Positions 1-8,383 of a stretch of 56,789 bases of DNA are shown here, piece after piece. The DNA comes from Rhodospirillaceae bacterium (GTDB lineage Bacteria; Pseudomonadota; Alphaproteobacteria; Puniceispirillales; Puniceispirillaceae): contig PCBG01000002.1 of assembly GCA_002731315.1 (NCBI GenBank), forward strand, positions 15,772 to 72,560, in the 5' to 3' direction. The translations under genes were made by a program, and so were the position numbers. The stretch's first letter is position 1, and each line of letters begins with the position of its first letter. Under the pieces are notes generated by a model. The model searched no databases. It saw only the letters and a program-made list of their open reading frames with translations, and was not told where the DNA came from.

Positions 1-1
1 C

Positions 2-1018
2 GCCACCCTTCGCAGGATTGGCGAGGAGGGCCGAGAAGGCTTTTACAAAGGCGCGGTTGCGGATGATATTCTGGGTAAGCTGCACCGGCTGGGCGGCACC
101 CATACGCAGGATGATTTTGATCGCGCAATTGGCGATTATGTCACGCCGATCAACGGGACGTTTCGTGACCATCAGGTCTGGGAGTGTCCGCCGAATGGCC
201 AGGGCGTGATTGCGCTGATGCTACTCAACATCCTGAGCGGCATCGACAAATTCGGCGATCATCCGATTACCGCTGACCGCATTCATCACGAGATTGAGGC
301 TGGGCGGCTGGCATATCGCGACCGGGGAGCAGTGCTTGCAGACCCAGCTTTCAGTGACGTGCCTGTGTCCGAAATGCTGAATACGGCCTATGCCGATTTA
401 CTGAGAGGCCAGATCATGCCGGACAAACGCATTGATGCCTTACCTCCAAGCACGCTGCCGCCTCATGCAAGCACCGTCTATATCACTGTTGTTGACCGTG
501 ACCGCAATGCCTGCAGCCTGATCAATACGCTCTATGAGGGCTTCGGGTCAGGGATCATGGCACCCAAAAGCGGGGTCATGCTTCATAACCGTGGGATGGG
601 CTTTGTGGTTGATCCTGATCATCCAAACGGCATCGCGCCCGGCAAGCGTCCACTGCACACTATCATCCCGGGTATGGTCACAAAGAATGGCCGCACCACG
701 TTGTCATTTGGTGTTATGGGTGGTGAGTATCAGGCCTTTGGTCATATGCAATTTCTGACGCGCCATTTTGATTTTGGCATGGATGTGCAAATGGCAATGG
801 ATACGCCGCGATTCTTCCCTGACCCGTTTGAGGATGTTATTGAAGTGGAAGAACCTATTGGTAAAGATATTCGTGAGGTGCTCGCAGCGCGTGGCCATAA
901 TATACGCACTGCCGGCCGGCCGATCGGGGGCAGCCAGGCCATCGCCATCGACTGGGAAACCGGCTTGCTGACAGCGGGGTCGGACCCGCGCAAAGACGGG
1001 TGCGCTTTGGGATACTGA
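2..1018 (+). CDS. gamma-glutamyltransferase family protein (5'-truncated by window edge)
   Basis: The reading frame is open from base 2 and ends at TGA 1016-1018, so only the C-terminal ~338 residues are visible. The part seen contains the end of the large subunit and the whole small-subunit region of a gamma-glutamyltranspeptidase. The nucleophile region reads S-T-V-Y-I-T-V-V-D; the likely autocatalytic Thr codon is 473-475. The usual TTH(Y/F)SVVD is altered to TVYITVVD. Downstream come FGSGIMAP, the PGKRPLHTI segment and the glycine pair in FGVMGG, all typical of the family. Such enzymes cleave gamma-glutamyl bonds, usually in the periplasm, but divergent homologues are often of unknown substrate. 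The signal peptide, if any, lies outside the window. It is followed after ~50 bases by an oxygenase gene on the same strand, possibly cotranscribed. Confidence 0.85.
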   Translation, partial: ATLRRIGEEGREGFYKGAVADDILGKLHRLGGTHTQDDFDRAIGDYVTPINGTFRDHQVWECPPNGQGVIALMLLNILSGIDKFGDHPITADRIHHEIEAGRLAYRDRGAVLADPAFSDVPVSEMLNTAYADLLRGQIMPDKRIDALPPSTLPPHASTVYITVVDRDRNACSLINTLYEGFGSGIMAPKSGVMLHNRGMGFVVDPDHPNGIAPGKRPLHTIIPGMVTKNGRTTLSFGVMGGEYQAFGHMQFLTRHFDFGMDVQMAMDTPRFFPDPFEDVIEVEEPIGKDIREVLAARGHNIRTAGRPIGGSQAIAIDWETGLLTAGSDPRKDGCALGY

Positions 1019-1067
1019 GCTGGGGAACCCGCTCTGGACCCGTCTGGAATTTTTGGAGAGCAGAAGC

Positions 1068-1850
1068 GTGACCGACCTTGCATCAATCATCGACATAGCA
1101 GCCTGTCCGCTGACAGATGATGAATTTATCGCCAGCTGCCGCAACCAGCTGGACAGGGACGGCGTGATCACTATTCCACACTTCATCCCACCGGATGTGG
1201 TGGCGGGCCTCGTCGTTGAGGCGGAAGCCGAAAAGCCGAATGCCTTTTTCACCGCCTCGACACATAATGCGTATCTCAAACCACAGCGCGATGATTTGCC
1301 TCCAAACCATGTGTTCAACCAACAGATCACATCTTCAAAGGGTTGCATCACCACTGATCAGGTGCCAGAAGAGTCGGCGCTGCATACGATCTATGAATCG
1401 GTCGAATTTCGCCGGTTTCTGGCGGCAGTTGTCGGCGAAGATGCGCTGTTTGAATATGCTGACCCGCTATCTTCCATCAATGTACATTTTGCCGATGAGG
1501 GCCAGGAGCTTGGGTGGCATTTTGATAATTCATCCTTTGCAGTCACCCTGCTATTGCAGGCGCCACATGCGGGCGGCCAGTTTCAGTATTTCCGCGATCT
1601 GCGCGACTCCGATGCAGGGGACATGAATTATCAGGGTGTTGGCGCGGTATTGGATGGCCAGATGGCACCAACCGATTTGGATATCGCCCCCGGCACGCTT
1701 GTTCTGTTCCGTGGCCGCAATTCGATGCATCGGGTAACGCCAACAATCGGTCCACTGACTCGTATTCTGGTTGTGCTGGCCTATAACAACACGCCGGGCA
1801 TTTCACTTTCCGAGGCAGCTCGGATGACATTTTTCGGTCGGTTAGGCTGA
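1068..1850 (+). CDS. Fe(II)/2-oxoglutarate-type oxygenase with HxD...H triad (BesD/HalD-like fold family)
   Basis: A protein of about 260 residues. I chose GTG 1068 as start because GGAG at 1055-1058 lies nine bases upstream; an in-frame TTG at 1053 overlaps that site. The metal triad is visible as H151 and D153 in GWHFDNSSF and H221 in RNSMHRVTP, with R232 in LTRIL as a candidate 2-oxoglutarate anchor. The layout resembles small oxygenases related to the amino-acid radical halogenases. In the halogenases the Asp is Gly, which opens the halide site; here Asp is present, so hydroxylation (or another oxidation) is expected rather than chlorination. That assignment is inference. It follows the gamma-glutamyltransferase gene closely, which hints at an amino acid or gamma-glutamyl amide substrate. 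No partner reductase is needed for this class. Confidence 0.6.
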   Translation: MTDLASIIDIAACPLTDDEFIASCRNQLDRDGVITIPHFIPPDVVAGLVVEAEAEKPNAFFTASTHNAYLKPQRDDLPPNHVFNQQITSSKGCITTDQVPEESALHTIYESVEFRRFLAAVVGEDALFEYADPLSSINVHFADEGQELGWHFDNSSFAVTLLLQAPHAGGQFQYFRDLRDSDAGDMNYQGVGAVLDGQMAPTDLDIAPGTLVLFRGRNSMHRVTPTIGPLTRILVVLAYNNTPGISLSEAARMTFFGRLG

Positions 1851-2150
1851 GCCCCGATAACCGCTATCCGTGTCTTATGGATCCGGAAATGCCCGATTAA
1901 AAAGCCGCTCCTAGTTGCTTTGCTATCAGGCCAAAAGTGATGCTGGCAGCCTCTGACAGCGTTATGACGCCGGCTGACGCGGATACGCCCGCGCCAACAG
2001 GCGCGCTACCCCAATAGCTTTCCGACAATATGGTCTCCTGCCTCTTATGTGTGACCACCGCCGTGACCGGGGCTATGTCCACCTTTCCGCACGCCGGCGG
2101 CTAGGCTATGATCGCGGCGAAGGAAGCGCCTTTCATAAGCAGGACCCCGC
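1851..2150. other. Intergenic region upstream of matB
   Basis: These 300 bases hold no convincing gene. A 61-codon minus-strand ORF at 1897-2082 has no family resemblance and is not called. A short inverted repeat (CGCGCC-AACA-GGCGCG, about 1989-2004) lacks a T run, so it is not a typical terminator. A candidate promoter for matB is listed separately. Confidence 0.5.
2084..2112 (+). promoter_or_regulatory. Candidate sigma-70 promoter for matB
   Basis: TATGAT at 2107-2112 is a near-consensus -10 box. A weak -35 (TTTCCG, 2084-2089) lies 17 bases upstream. Transcription would begin about 30 bases before the matB ATG. Only the -10 is a good match, so this is a tentative call. Confidence 0.35.
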
Positions 2151-3656
2151 ATGAGTAATCATTTCTATGACCAGACTTTTGGTCTGCATACGGCCAGCGA
2201 CCATCTTTTTCTAAAAACAGAGGAAGGTGACATCAGCCATACCACCTTTGCCACGATGACGGCGCGCCTGTCCAATGCCCTTGTTGCTGCCGGTATGTCG
2301 GTGGGGGACAGGGTGGCGGTTCAGGCAGAAAAATCAGCAACATTGCTGGGGGTCTGTGCGGCAACAATCCGTGCCGGTGGGGTGTATCTTCCACTCAATA
2401 CCGGCTACACGCCTGCCGAAATTGACTATTTCGTAAGTGATGCACGCCCGGTGATCATCATTGTAGATCCTGCCGCCGCTGCGGATATTGTGCCGCTGGC
2501 GGACCGAATTGGCGCCACCCTGTTTACCCTTGATGCAGCTGGAGAGGGCACGCTTGCCGCCGCTGCAAAGGAAGCTTCTACTGCATTTGACACAGTGCCG
2601 CGTGGCGGCGATGACCTGGCAGCGATCCTCTATACCTCGGGCACCACTGGCCGGTCAAAGGGTGCACGTCTTTCGCATCATAATCTGGTGTCAAACGCAG
2701 CAGTGCTAGCTGACACCTGGCGTTTCACGCGCGATGATGTGCTGCTGCACATGCTGCCAATCTATCACACGCATGGCCTTTTTGTTGCCTGTAACCTGAT
2801 GGCCATGGTGGGCGGCACCATGATCTTTCTGTCAAAATTCTCGGTTGAGGCCGCCTTGCAATGGATGCCGCAGGCAACATCGATGATGGGCGTGCCGACA
2901 TTCTATACACGGCTTCTTGCGAGCGCGGACTTCACTGCAGAAGCCAGCCAGCATATGCGTGTTTTCATCTCAGGATCAGCACCTTTGCTTGCTGAAACGC
3001 ATCGTGCCTTTTCCGCGCGAACCGGCAAGGCCATTCTCGAACGATATGGCATGACCGAAACGAACATGATCACTTCCAACCCCTATGATGGAGACAGGCG
3101 GCCCGGTACGGTGGGTATGCCGCTTGCTGGCATTGATCTGCGCATTGCCGATTCCGAGACCGGCAAAACCTGCGCCAATGGCGAGATCGGAATCATCGAA
3201 TTGCGCGGTGAAAATGTGTTCCAGGGTTACTGGGAGATGCCAGAAAAAACCGCGGAATCCTTCCGCGAGGACGGGTTCTTTATAACGGGCGATCTGGCGG
3301 TCCGTGATGCGGACGGTTATGTTAGCATTGTTGGCCGCGACAAGGACCTGATCATTACCGGTGGGCTGAATGTCTATCCGCGCGAGGTCGAAAGCCTCGT
3401 TGACGAGTTGGACGGGGTGCAGGAAAGCGCTGTTATTGGTGTGCCACATCCTGATTTTGGCGAGGCTGTTGTAGCTATAGTTGTTGCCGGTCCGGGCACC
3501 GTCTCGGCGAATGCCGTCATCGAGGCACTTGCTGGCAGGCTGGCCAAATTCAAACAGCCTAAATCGGTCCATCTGGTGGACGCGCTGCCACGCAATTCCA
3601 TGGGCAAAGTGCAGAAGGCCGCGTTGCGGAAAGAATATGCCGGGTTATTTACCTGA
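2151..3656 (+). CDS. matB: Malonate--CoA ligase (malonyl-CoA synthetase)
   Basis: A 501-residue member of the ANL acyl-CoA synthetase family that adenylates malonate and transfers it to CoA in the cytoplasm. The P-loop-like motif YTSGTTGRSKGARLSH, the ERYGMTETNM motif and the hinge GRDKDLIITGGLNVYPREVE are all present. The catalytic Lys lies in PRNSMGKVQK near the C-terminus. Segments such as LPIYHTHGLFVA and RLFISGSAPLL/ERYGMTETNMxTSNPYDGDR are close to what I recall of Rhodopseudomonas palustris MatB, which is also about 500 residues, so the malonate assignment is better than generic. It faces a DMT permease convergently with only 15 bases between stop codons. No malonate decarboxylase or mat transporter gene is nearby. 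Confidence 0.88.
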   Translation: MSNHFYDQTFGLHTASDHLFLKTEEGDISHTTFATMTARLSNALVAAGMSVGDRVAVQAEKSATLLGVCAATIRAGGVYLPLNTGYTPAEIDYFVSDARPVIIIVDPAAAADIVPLADRIGATLFTLDAAGEGTLAAAAKEASTAFDTVPRGGDDLAAILYTSGTTGRSKGARLSHHNLVSNAAVLADTWRFTRDDVLLHMLPIYHTHGLFVACNLMAMVGGTMIFLSKFSVEAALQWMPQATSMMGVPTFYTRLLASADFTAEASQHMRVFISGSAPLLAETHRAFSARTGKAILERYGMTETNMITSNPYDGDRRPGTVGMPLAGIDLRIADSETGKTCANGEIGIIELRGENVFQGYWEMPEKTAESFREDGFFITGDLAVRDADGYVSIVGRDKDLIITGGLNVYPREVESLVDELDGVQESAVIGVPHPDFGEAVVAIVVAGPGTVSANAVIEALAGRLAKFKQPKSVHLVDALPRNSMGKVQKAALRKEYAGLFT

Positions 3657-3671
3657 AAGTGCCGACTGATT

Positions 3672-4562
3672 TCACGGACTGCCAATAACCCGCTCACGAT
3701 AGACAATGAAGATTGATGCAACAATCACAATGGCGCTGCCACCTACAAACTGCGCGGTGATCAATTCGTCAAAAAACATCACACCTGCCCCCATGCCAAC
3801 TGGAATGCTGAGATAGCGTAGCGACGCCAGCATACTTGCCGGGGCAAAGCGATGGCTGGCAGAAAGGGCAATCTGCTGCAGACTGGCAACCAGCCCTAGC
3901 CCGACAAGGATCAACATATCACCGCTAGTTTGCGGTAGTGGCAGGTCGAAAATTAACTGATAGCTGACAAAAATGATAGCGCCGGCTCCATTATACCAGA
4001 TGGCACTTGTCACGGGACTTTCATACTGTCCGATACGCCGCAGCATAATCAGAACCAGTGACCCAAAAATCGTGGCGAGCACGGCATAGGCAACCCCCAA
4101 TGCGTTCCAGTCACTGGCGCCAGGTTCAATCAATATTACGGTTCCAGCAAAACCGATCAAGCAGGCCGTCCAACGTCGCCATCCGATTTTCTCGGCCAAT
4201 AGAAACGGGGCCAGCAGAGTCACAAACAGGGTAGCGGTCTGGCCAATCGCGGTTACCTTAGCGAGGGATATATGATCTAGCGCCGCAAAGTAAAAACTGA
4301 GCCCCAGAAGCCCCACTAGAATGCGAATAGCTAGCGGTCGAGGTCGGGACGCACGAAACGTGCCAATGCCATGCAACCGGAACCCCACCGCCAGCAACAA
4401 TGGCAGGCAGAAAAGATAGCGAGCAGCCAAGGCAGTCATGATGGAAATCTGTGATGCCGTCAGTTTGACCAGGCCGGCAATCACCAACATAAAAATAATT
4501 TCGGCAAGCGCCAGGGACACGCCGAGTGGCAAGTTTGAATATTTTATATCTTGCGGGCGCAT
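3672..4562 (-). CDS. EamA/DMT-superfamily permease
   Basis: About 296 residues from ATG 4562. The frame extends upstream to an ATG at 4643, but those 27 extra residues look unlike a DMT N-terminus, so I prefer the inner start; neither has a strong ribosome site. The protein is almost wholly hydrophobic with about ten membrane helices in two repeats of five, as in the drug/metabolite transporter superfamily. Inner-membrane efflux of a small metabolite is the usual role, and the substrate cannot be read from sequence. It converges on matB and lies just downstream of the tRNA-Arg. This is one of three DMT permeases in the window; they are not close copies of each other. Confidence 0.82.
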   Translation of the reverse strand: MRPQDIKYSNLPLGVSLALAEIIFMLVIAGLVKLTASQISIMTALAARYLFCLPLLLAVGFRLHGIGTFRASRPRPLAIRILVGLLGLSFYFAALDHISLAKVTAIGQTATLFVTLLAPFLLAEKIGWRRWTACLIGFAGTVILIEPGASDWNALGVAYAVLATIFGSLVLIMLRRIGQYESPVTSAIWYNGAGAIIFVSYQLIFDLPLPQTSGDMLILVGLGLVASLQQIALSASHRFAPASMLASLRYLSIPVGMGAGVMFFDELITAQFVGGSAIVIVASIFIVYRERVIGSP

Positions 4563-4750
4563 AGAGGCTTTTCTGAAACAAGAGGATGTCGTGCCGTCCG
4601 CGAATGGAAGGGTACCAGGCAGCAAGACAAGTGGCACAAGCATCCTATGCAGGAAGCATCGATGTCAAATTTTAGGAGCGCAAAGGCCTTGTTTTGATTT
4701 GTGCGACACCATTGCTGCCGTAGGCTATGTATCCATCTAATTTTAATGTT

Positions 4751-4790
4751 TTTCAGTGCGGTGGCATTTGTTTTAGTGTGGTGACATTTA
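4751..4790. repeat. 20-bp imperfect tandem repeat beside tRNA-Arg
   Basis: Two adjacent 20-base units (4751-4770 and 4771-4790) match at 16 of 20 positions. All four differences are transitions (C/T, C/T, G/A, G/A). The core is AGTGYGGTGRCATTT. The pair sits 7 bases beyond the 3' end of the tRNA gene. No protein is encoded here. Confidence 0.7.
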
Positions 4791-4797
4791 TAAAAGA

Positions 4798-4874
4798 TGG
4801 TGATCCCGGAGGGACTCGAACCCCCTACCTACAGATTAGGAATCTGTCGCTCTATCCTGATGAGCTACGGGACC
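4798..4874 (-). tRNA. tRNA-Arg (anticodon CCT)
   Basis: Read on the minus strand, the sequence folds as a full cloverleaf of 77 bases. The acceptor stem is GGTCCCG paired with CGGGATC (one G-T pair), followed by discriminator A and an encoded CCA. The anticodon arm is ACAGA-TTCCTAA-TCTGT, giving anticodon CCT, which reads AGG (Arg). The T arm GGGGG-TTCGAGT-CCCTC is standard. The gene is oriented with its 3' end toward the DMT permease. Confidence 0.95.
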
Positions 4875-5297
4875 ATACCCGATATATGCCGCAATTTAAG
4901 CCCGAATACCACGATGCATCACGATGCCAGATTTTGAAGGCATTCGGCAAACAAACTCTGCACGGGCGAAAGCGGACGTCGTGGTTAGCGTCCTCACCAG
5001 CGAAAATCACGCGCTTCATTCGCCACACGGTGGCGCATTACAGCCGCCCAAAGATACCAAACTAATGGTTGCCACCATAGCGGATGGGCCCGACAAGAAT
5101 CAACCGACGTAACTCCTCATCGTCCAGGGTGTAATGTCATATCAGAGCGCTGCTCATCCTACTGGTCATGCTGGGGCCAAGTAATGCGCGCGGGCCAGCG
5201 TGGTACTGAGACAGTTCACGCTTGGGGATGACATTTTATAAAGTCTTTACCTGATAGCGTTGCCTGTATCTATGATCATCAATTGAATCCAGCTGAA
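4875..5297. other. Intergenic region right of tRNA-Arg
   Basis: A stretch of 423 bases with no gene I can support. Frames that cross it either run through the tRNA or have no recognisable content. It should hold the minus-strand promoter of tRNA-Arg and the 3' end of the long operon that stops at 5298. No clear terminator hairpin was found. Base composition becomes AT-richer to the right of this gap. Confidence 0.5.
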
Positions 5298-6362
5298 TCA
5301 GGGTTTCAAAACCAACCGCCCGACAACATTTCCATTCCGCAAATCATCGAGAGCTTGATTCGCCTCAGCAAGAGGACGTTTTTCGATAGGCAAAGGGAAT
5401 TCTACGCCGTCCTGTACCAATGAAATAAGCTCCTTGAATTCAGCCAATGTGCCAACATAAGAGCCTTTAATTTGCAACATCTTAAATGATAGCGGTGGAA
5501 GAGATAATTGATACGCTCCTCCATATAGGCCAACGTGGACATGAATACCGCCTTTACGAAGGCAAGCAAGGCTAAAATCCAAAGTCGTAGGCAATCCCAC
5601 AAAATCAAGCGATGCCGCTAGACCGTTGCCCTCACCAGTGAACTCTAGTACCCGGCCAGTTGCTTCCTCAGCGCTTGACAAGACAACAAAATCAGCACCC
5701 AGTTGCCTAGCCACCTCGAGCTTGCTTTGATCGATATCAGCTACAACTATTCGGGCTTTTGTCAGAGCTTTTGCCAGAATAATCGCCGATAGGCCGAGTC
5801 CGCCAGCGCCAATGATTAGAATACTATCGCTTCCAATGAGTTTTTTGGGGTCGATCTTTTTAATCGCGCTATAAACAGTCAGGCCAGAGCAGGCCATGGT
5901 GCAAGCCAAATAGGGGTCAAGATCTCCATACTCAACAAGATATTTTTCGTCGGGAACCAATAGGTGATCAGCATAGGCACCATCCACGCGGGTTCCTATG
6001 ATCTTTGGCGCATCGCAGATTTGAGTTAGATGGTTAAGACACGGCTCACATTCTTCGCAGCTTATCCACGGATATATAACAAAGGATTTTCCAACCAGAT
6101 TTGGATTTGCCAAAGGACCAACAGCAATCACCCTGCCAACAGGCTCATGGCCCATCGTAAAGGGTGGATTAACACCTCGCGACGATATTGGAAATTTTGT
6201 TCCGTTTCCAAGGTCAAAGAAGCCCTCGTGGATATGCAAATCGCTGTGGCAAACACCGCAAGCCTCAACGGAAACAAGAATTTCCTTGCCATTAGGCTTT
6301 GGAGTTAGCGTTTCACGCATCTCAAGGGGTTTGCCCCATTCGATAATTTGCAGCGATTTCAT
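5298..6362 (-). CDS. Zinc-dependent alcohol dehydrogenase (MDR superfamily)
   Basis: A 354-residue medium-chain dehydrogenase that should oxidise an alcohol to an aldehyde with NAD(P)+. Catalytic zinc ligands are C38 in ACGVCHSD and H72-E73 in MGHEPVG. The structural zinc lobe has four cysteines (C102, C105, C108, C116). The nucleotide-binding loop reads GAGGLGLS. It is the last gene of a seven-gene operon, and its ATG overlaps the stop of the preceding hydrolase (TAATG at 6362). In context it may oxidise an alcohol made by the upstream desaturase-type hydroxylase, but the substrate is inferred only from position. The family is broad (primary, hydroxy-acid and aromatic alcohols), so a finer name is not justified. 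Confidence 0.88.
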   Translation of the reverse strand: MKSLQIIEWGKPLEMRETLTPKPNGKEILVSVEACGVCHSDLHIHEGFFDLGNGTKFPISSRGVNPPFTMGHEPVGRVIAVGPLANPNLVGKSFVIYPWISCEECEPCLNHLTQICDAPKIIGTRVDGAYADHLLVPDEKYLVEYGDLDPYLACTMACSGLTVYSAIKKIDPKKLIGSDSILIIGAGGLGLSAIILAKALTKARIVVADIDQSKLEVARQLGADFVVLSSAEEATGRVLEFTGEGNGLAASLDFVGLPTTLDFSLACLRKGGIHVHVGLYGGAYQLSLPPLSFKMLQIKGSYVGTLAEFKELISLVQDGVEFPLPIEKRPLAEANQALDDLRNGNVVGRLVLKP

Positions 6363-7210
6363 TATGCCTCTCCCGATCTACAGATGATCCGAAGAACCGC
6401 GTTAAAAAGTGGGCTGTCCGAGTCTCCCAACTGAGCAACACTGGTCGCATGGTTTGCATCAAGTTTAAGCTGTTCAACAGAGTGTTCTTGATGTTGCCAG
6501 TTTTTGGTTTGCAACTCGCTCTGGCGAGCAAATTCCGTACCCTCCTGCCTTCCGTAGGCAAATAACGCACGGCAGCCCTTGTTGGGAATTAGCGATTTAC
6601 TGCCCAATCGGGCGACTGTTTCTTCATCAAGAAATTCAATGTCGTTCAAAAATGAGTTTCTAATGGGCTCTAAATCATAAACTCCGGAGACACCAGCAAG
6701 CCCAGAAACGACCTTATTGTCTAAAGCGGCATGCGCTGCAAGATGAGCCCCTGCTGAATGGCCGCATATGACCAGTCTTGTCCGATCGAAGCCGTAGCTA
6801 TCGGCATGCTGCAGCAACCATTTCGTAGCTTGCTTTACATCATCTACGATTGCTTTAAGAGAAACATCACCTAGCAACCGATAATTAGCTAAGGCCACGG
6901 TGACGCCCTTTTTTTGAAATGCCGGAGCGATAAAGCTGAATTGTGACTTGTCCATCATGCGCCAATACCCACCATGTATAAAAAGCAAGATAGGTGGTTT
7001 GACCGTTTCAATTTTAGCGGGAAAAATATCTAATTTTTGACGCTCAAACTCACCATACGCGAGGTCAGCATGGTGATAAAACCTGTTACGAGCGTCGATG
7101 CTTCTCGCGTCAAGCTGCGCTAGACATTCATCCCATTCAGGCAGTCTTCCGCGAATGAAATAATGGTAGTCATTGCTCGCCCGATCGGTCGCCGGCGTCA
7201 TTAAATCCAT
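6362..7210 (-). CDS. alpha/beta-hydrolase, HGGYW (arylformamidase/esterase-like)
   Basis: About 282 residues. The oxyanion-hole motif is IHGGYW and the nucleophile elbow is CGHSAGAH; a late His in LDANHATS is the likely third triad member. These features are shared by kynurenine formamidase-like and hormone-sensitive-lipase-like esterases. No signal peptide is visible, so it should be cytoplasmic. It starts 10 bases after the Fe-ADH gene and overlaps the Zn-ADH start by one base, so translation is probably coupled. In this operon an ester, lactone or formamide hydrolase is the likely role; tryptophan breakdown is less likely because no kynurenine gene lies in this operon. A second protein of the same type is at 54647-55522. 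Confidence 0.75.
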   Translation of the reverse strand: MDLMTPATDRASNDYHYFIRGRLPEWDECLAQLDARSIDARNRFYHHADLAYGEFERQKLDIFPAKIETVKPPILLFIHGGYWRMMDKSQFSFIAPAFQKKGVTVALANYRLLGDVSLKAIVDDVKQATKWLLQHADSYGFDRTRLVICGHSAGAHLAAHAALDNKVVSGLAGVSGVYDLEPIRNSFLNDIEFLDEETVARLGSKSLIPNKGCRALFAYGRQEGTEFARQSELQTKNWQHQEHSVEQLKLDANHATSVAQLGDSDSPLFNAVLRIICRSGEA

Positions 7211-7220
7211 CCCGTGATCC

Positions 7221-8372
7221 TCAAATGTTCAATGCCTGGCGGAACAAGTCAGCATAGTCTGCCGAGTTGAGCCTGACAGGGTTCGTAGTATTGCAGAAAT
7301 CAATGGCAGCATGGGCTGCAAGCTCTGGTATCATTTCGTTAGTTATACCCATTCTTGCCAAATTGGGCGGCAACTTGAGATCAGCATTTAAATTAAGAAA
7401 AAAATTGGCAATGTCAGTATTTTCCGAAACACCAATCGCTGAAGCGATAACACCTTTTTTTTCCGGAACGCTTTCAAAGTTTAAACGTAGGACAATTGGA
7501 AGAAGCACTGCATTCAATGTGCCGTGATGAAGCCGCAACGTTTCATCCTTGCCACAAGCATGGCTCATCGCATGAACGGCCCCCAATCCCTTAGAAAAGG
7601 CCATAGCGCCTTGAGTTGAGACACTCATCATTGTTGCTCGGGCGTTCAGATCAGCACCGTTATCGACCACTTTTAACAAGGCACGGTCTCCAAGTGCAGC
7701 AGTTAAGGCACAAAGCCCTATTGCTTCAGCAGTCGGGTTGATGATTGGCGATAAAATAGCTTCTATGCAATGGCTAATCGCATCCATGCCAGTGGCTGCC
7801 GTCAAAAGCGGCGATAAACCCAACGTTAGTTCAGGATCTAGAATGGCTACATCAGGCACCAATTTTGGACTCGCTATTATTCGCTTTTCCGAAGAGGCCA
7901 GAATAATAACAGCCGCTCGGGCGACCTCACTGCCAGTTCCTGCCGTTGTGGGGATGGCAATCATCGGGGGCGTGTCGCCAATGCATTTAAAGCCCTGCTC
8001 TTGAGTAGTAAACTTTTGCATTGGGCCATCGTGGGTCACACGGAGGCCGGTCGCTTTAGCTAGGTCAAGTGATGAGCCACCTCCGAATCCGATAATGCCA
8101 TCCGCCGCACTTTCAATATATCGAGCTGCAGCAATGTTAACAGAAACTTCATTGGGGTTGGCAGGTGTATCCTCAAAAACATGGTAGTCAGTAAATTTCA
8201 CCAACTGTTCTTTAAGGTTATCTATAAGCCCGGCAGTGACAATGCCTTTATCAGTGACTACGAACGGCCGCTTTACACCAAGCGCATCAAGTTGCGCACC
8301 TAACTGTTTGAGTGCCCCACATCCAAAAATTGTATTGCCATTATTCGCTATCGATAGTGTGCCAATGGCCAT
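7221..8372 (-). CDS. Iron-containing (group III) alcohol dehydrogenase
   Basis: A 383-residue Fe-ADH family member. The NAD-binding glycine motif is GFGGGSSLDLAK and the adenine-side segment is PTTAGTGSEV. Metal ligands fit GMDAISHCIEA, HAMSHACG and LHHGTLNA, the last two carrying the conserved histidines. The family reversibly oxidises small primary alcohols or hydroxy acids (for example 4-hydroxybutyrate, 3-hydroxypropionate, lactaldehyde). It sits between a ferredoxin reductase (11 bases) and the hydrolase (10 bases) in the operon. Two unrelated dehydrogenases in one operon suggest a diol, or two alcohol steps in one pathway, or an aldehyde reductase/oxidase pair; which one cannot be decided from sequence. 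Confidence 0.88.
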   Translation of the reverse strand: MAIGTLSIANNGNTIFGCGALKQLGAQLDALGVKRPFVVTDKGIVTAGLIDNLKEQLVKFTDYHVFEDTPANPNEVSVNIAAARYIESAADGIIGFGGGSSLDLAKATGLRVTHDGPMQKFTTQEQGFKCIGDTPPMIAIPTTAGTGSEVARAAVIILASSEKRIIASPKLVPDVAILDPELTLGLSPLLTAATGMDAISHCIEAILSPIINPTAEAIGLCALTAALGDRALLKVVDNGADLNARATMMSVSTQGAMAFSKGLGAVHAMSHACGKDETLRLHHGTLNAVLLPIVLRLNFESVPEKKGVIASAIGVSENTDIANFFLNLNADLKLPPNLARMGITNEMIPELAAHAAIDFCNTTNPVRLNSADYADLFRQALNI

Positions 8373-8383
8373 CTTGATTTGCC

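Noticed and set aside
704..1354. 216-codon minus-strand frame overlapping the gamma-glutamyltransferase and oxygenase genes
   Set aside because: It is a shadow of two well-supported plus-strand genes and its peptide matches no family.
1518..1730. Calling the 1068-1850 oxygenase a halogenase
   Set aside because: The metal triad keeps Asp153 (HxD), whereas radical halogenases have Gly or Ala there.
1897..2082. 61-codon minus-strand frame between the oxygenase and matB
   Set aside because: No recognisable family, no good ribosome site, and it sits in the probable promoter region of matB.
4798..4874. tRNA-Arg as the attachment site of a genomic island covering 5.3-21 kb
   Set aside because: Integration normally occurs at the tRNA 3' end, which here faces left, away from the AT-rich block. 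No integrase gene and no second copy of the tRNA 3' end were seen.
4727..5065. 112-codon plus-strand frame across the tRNA locus
   Set aside because: It runs antisense through the tRNA-Arg gene, so it is a chance frame.
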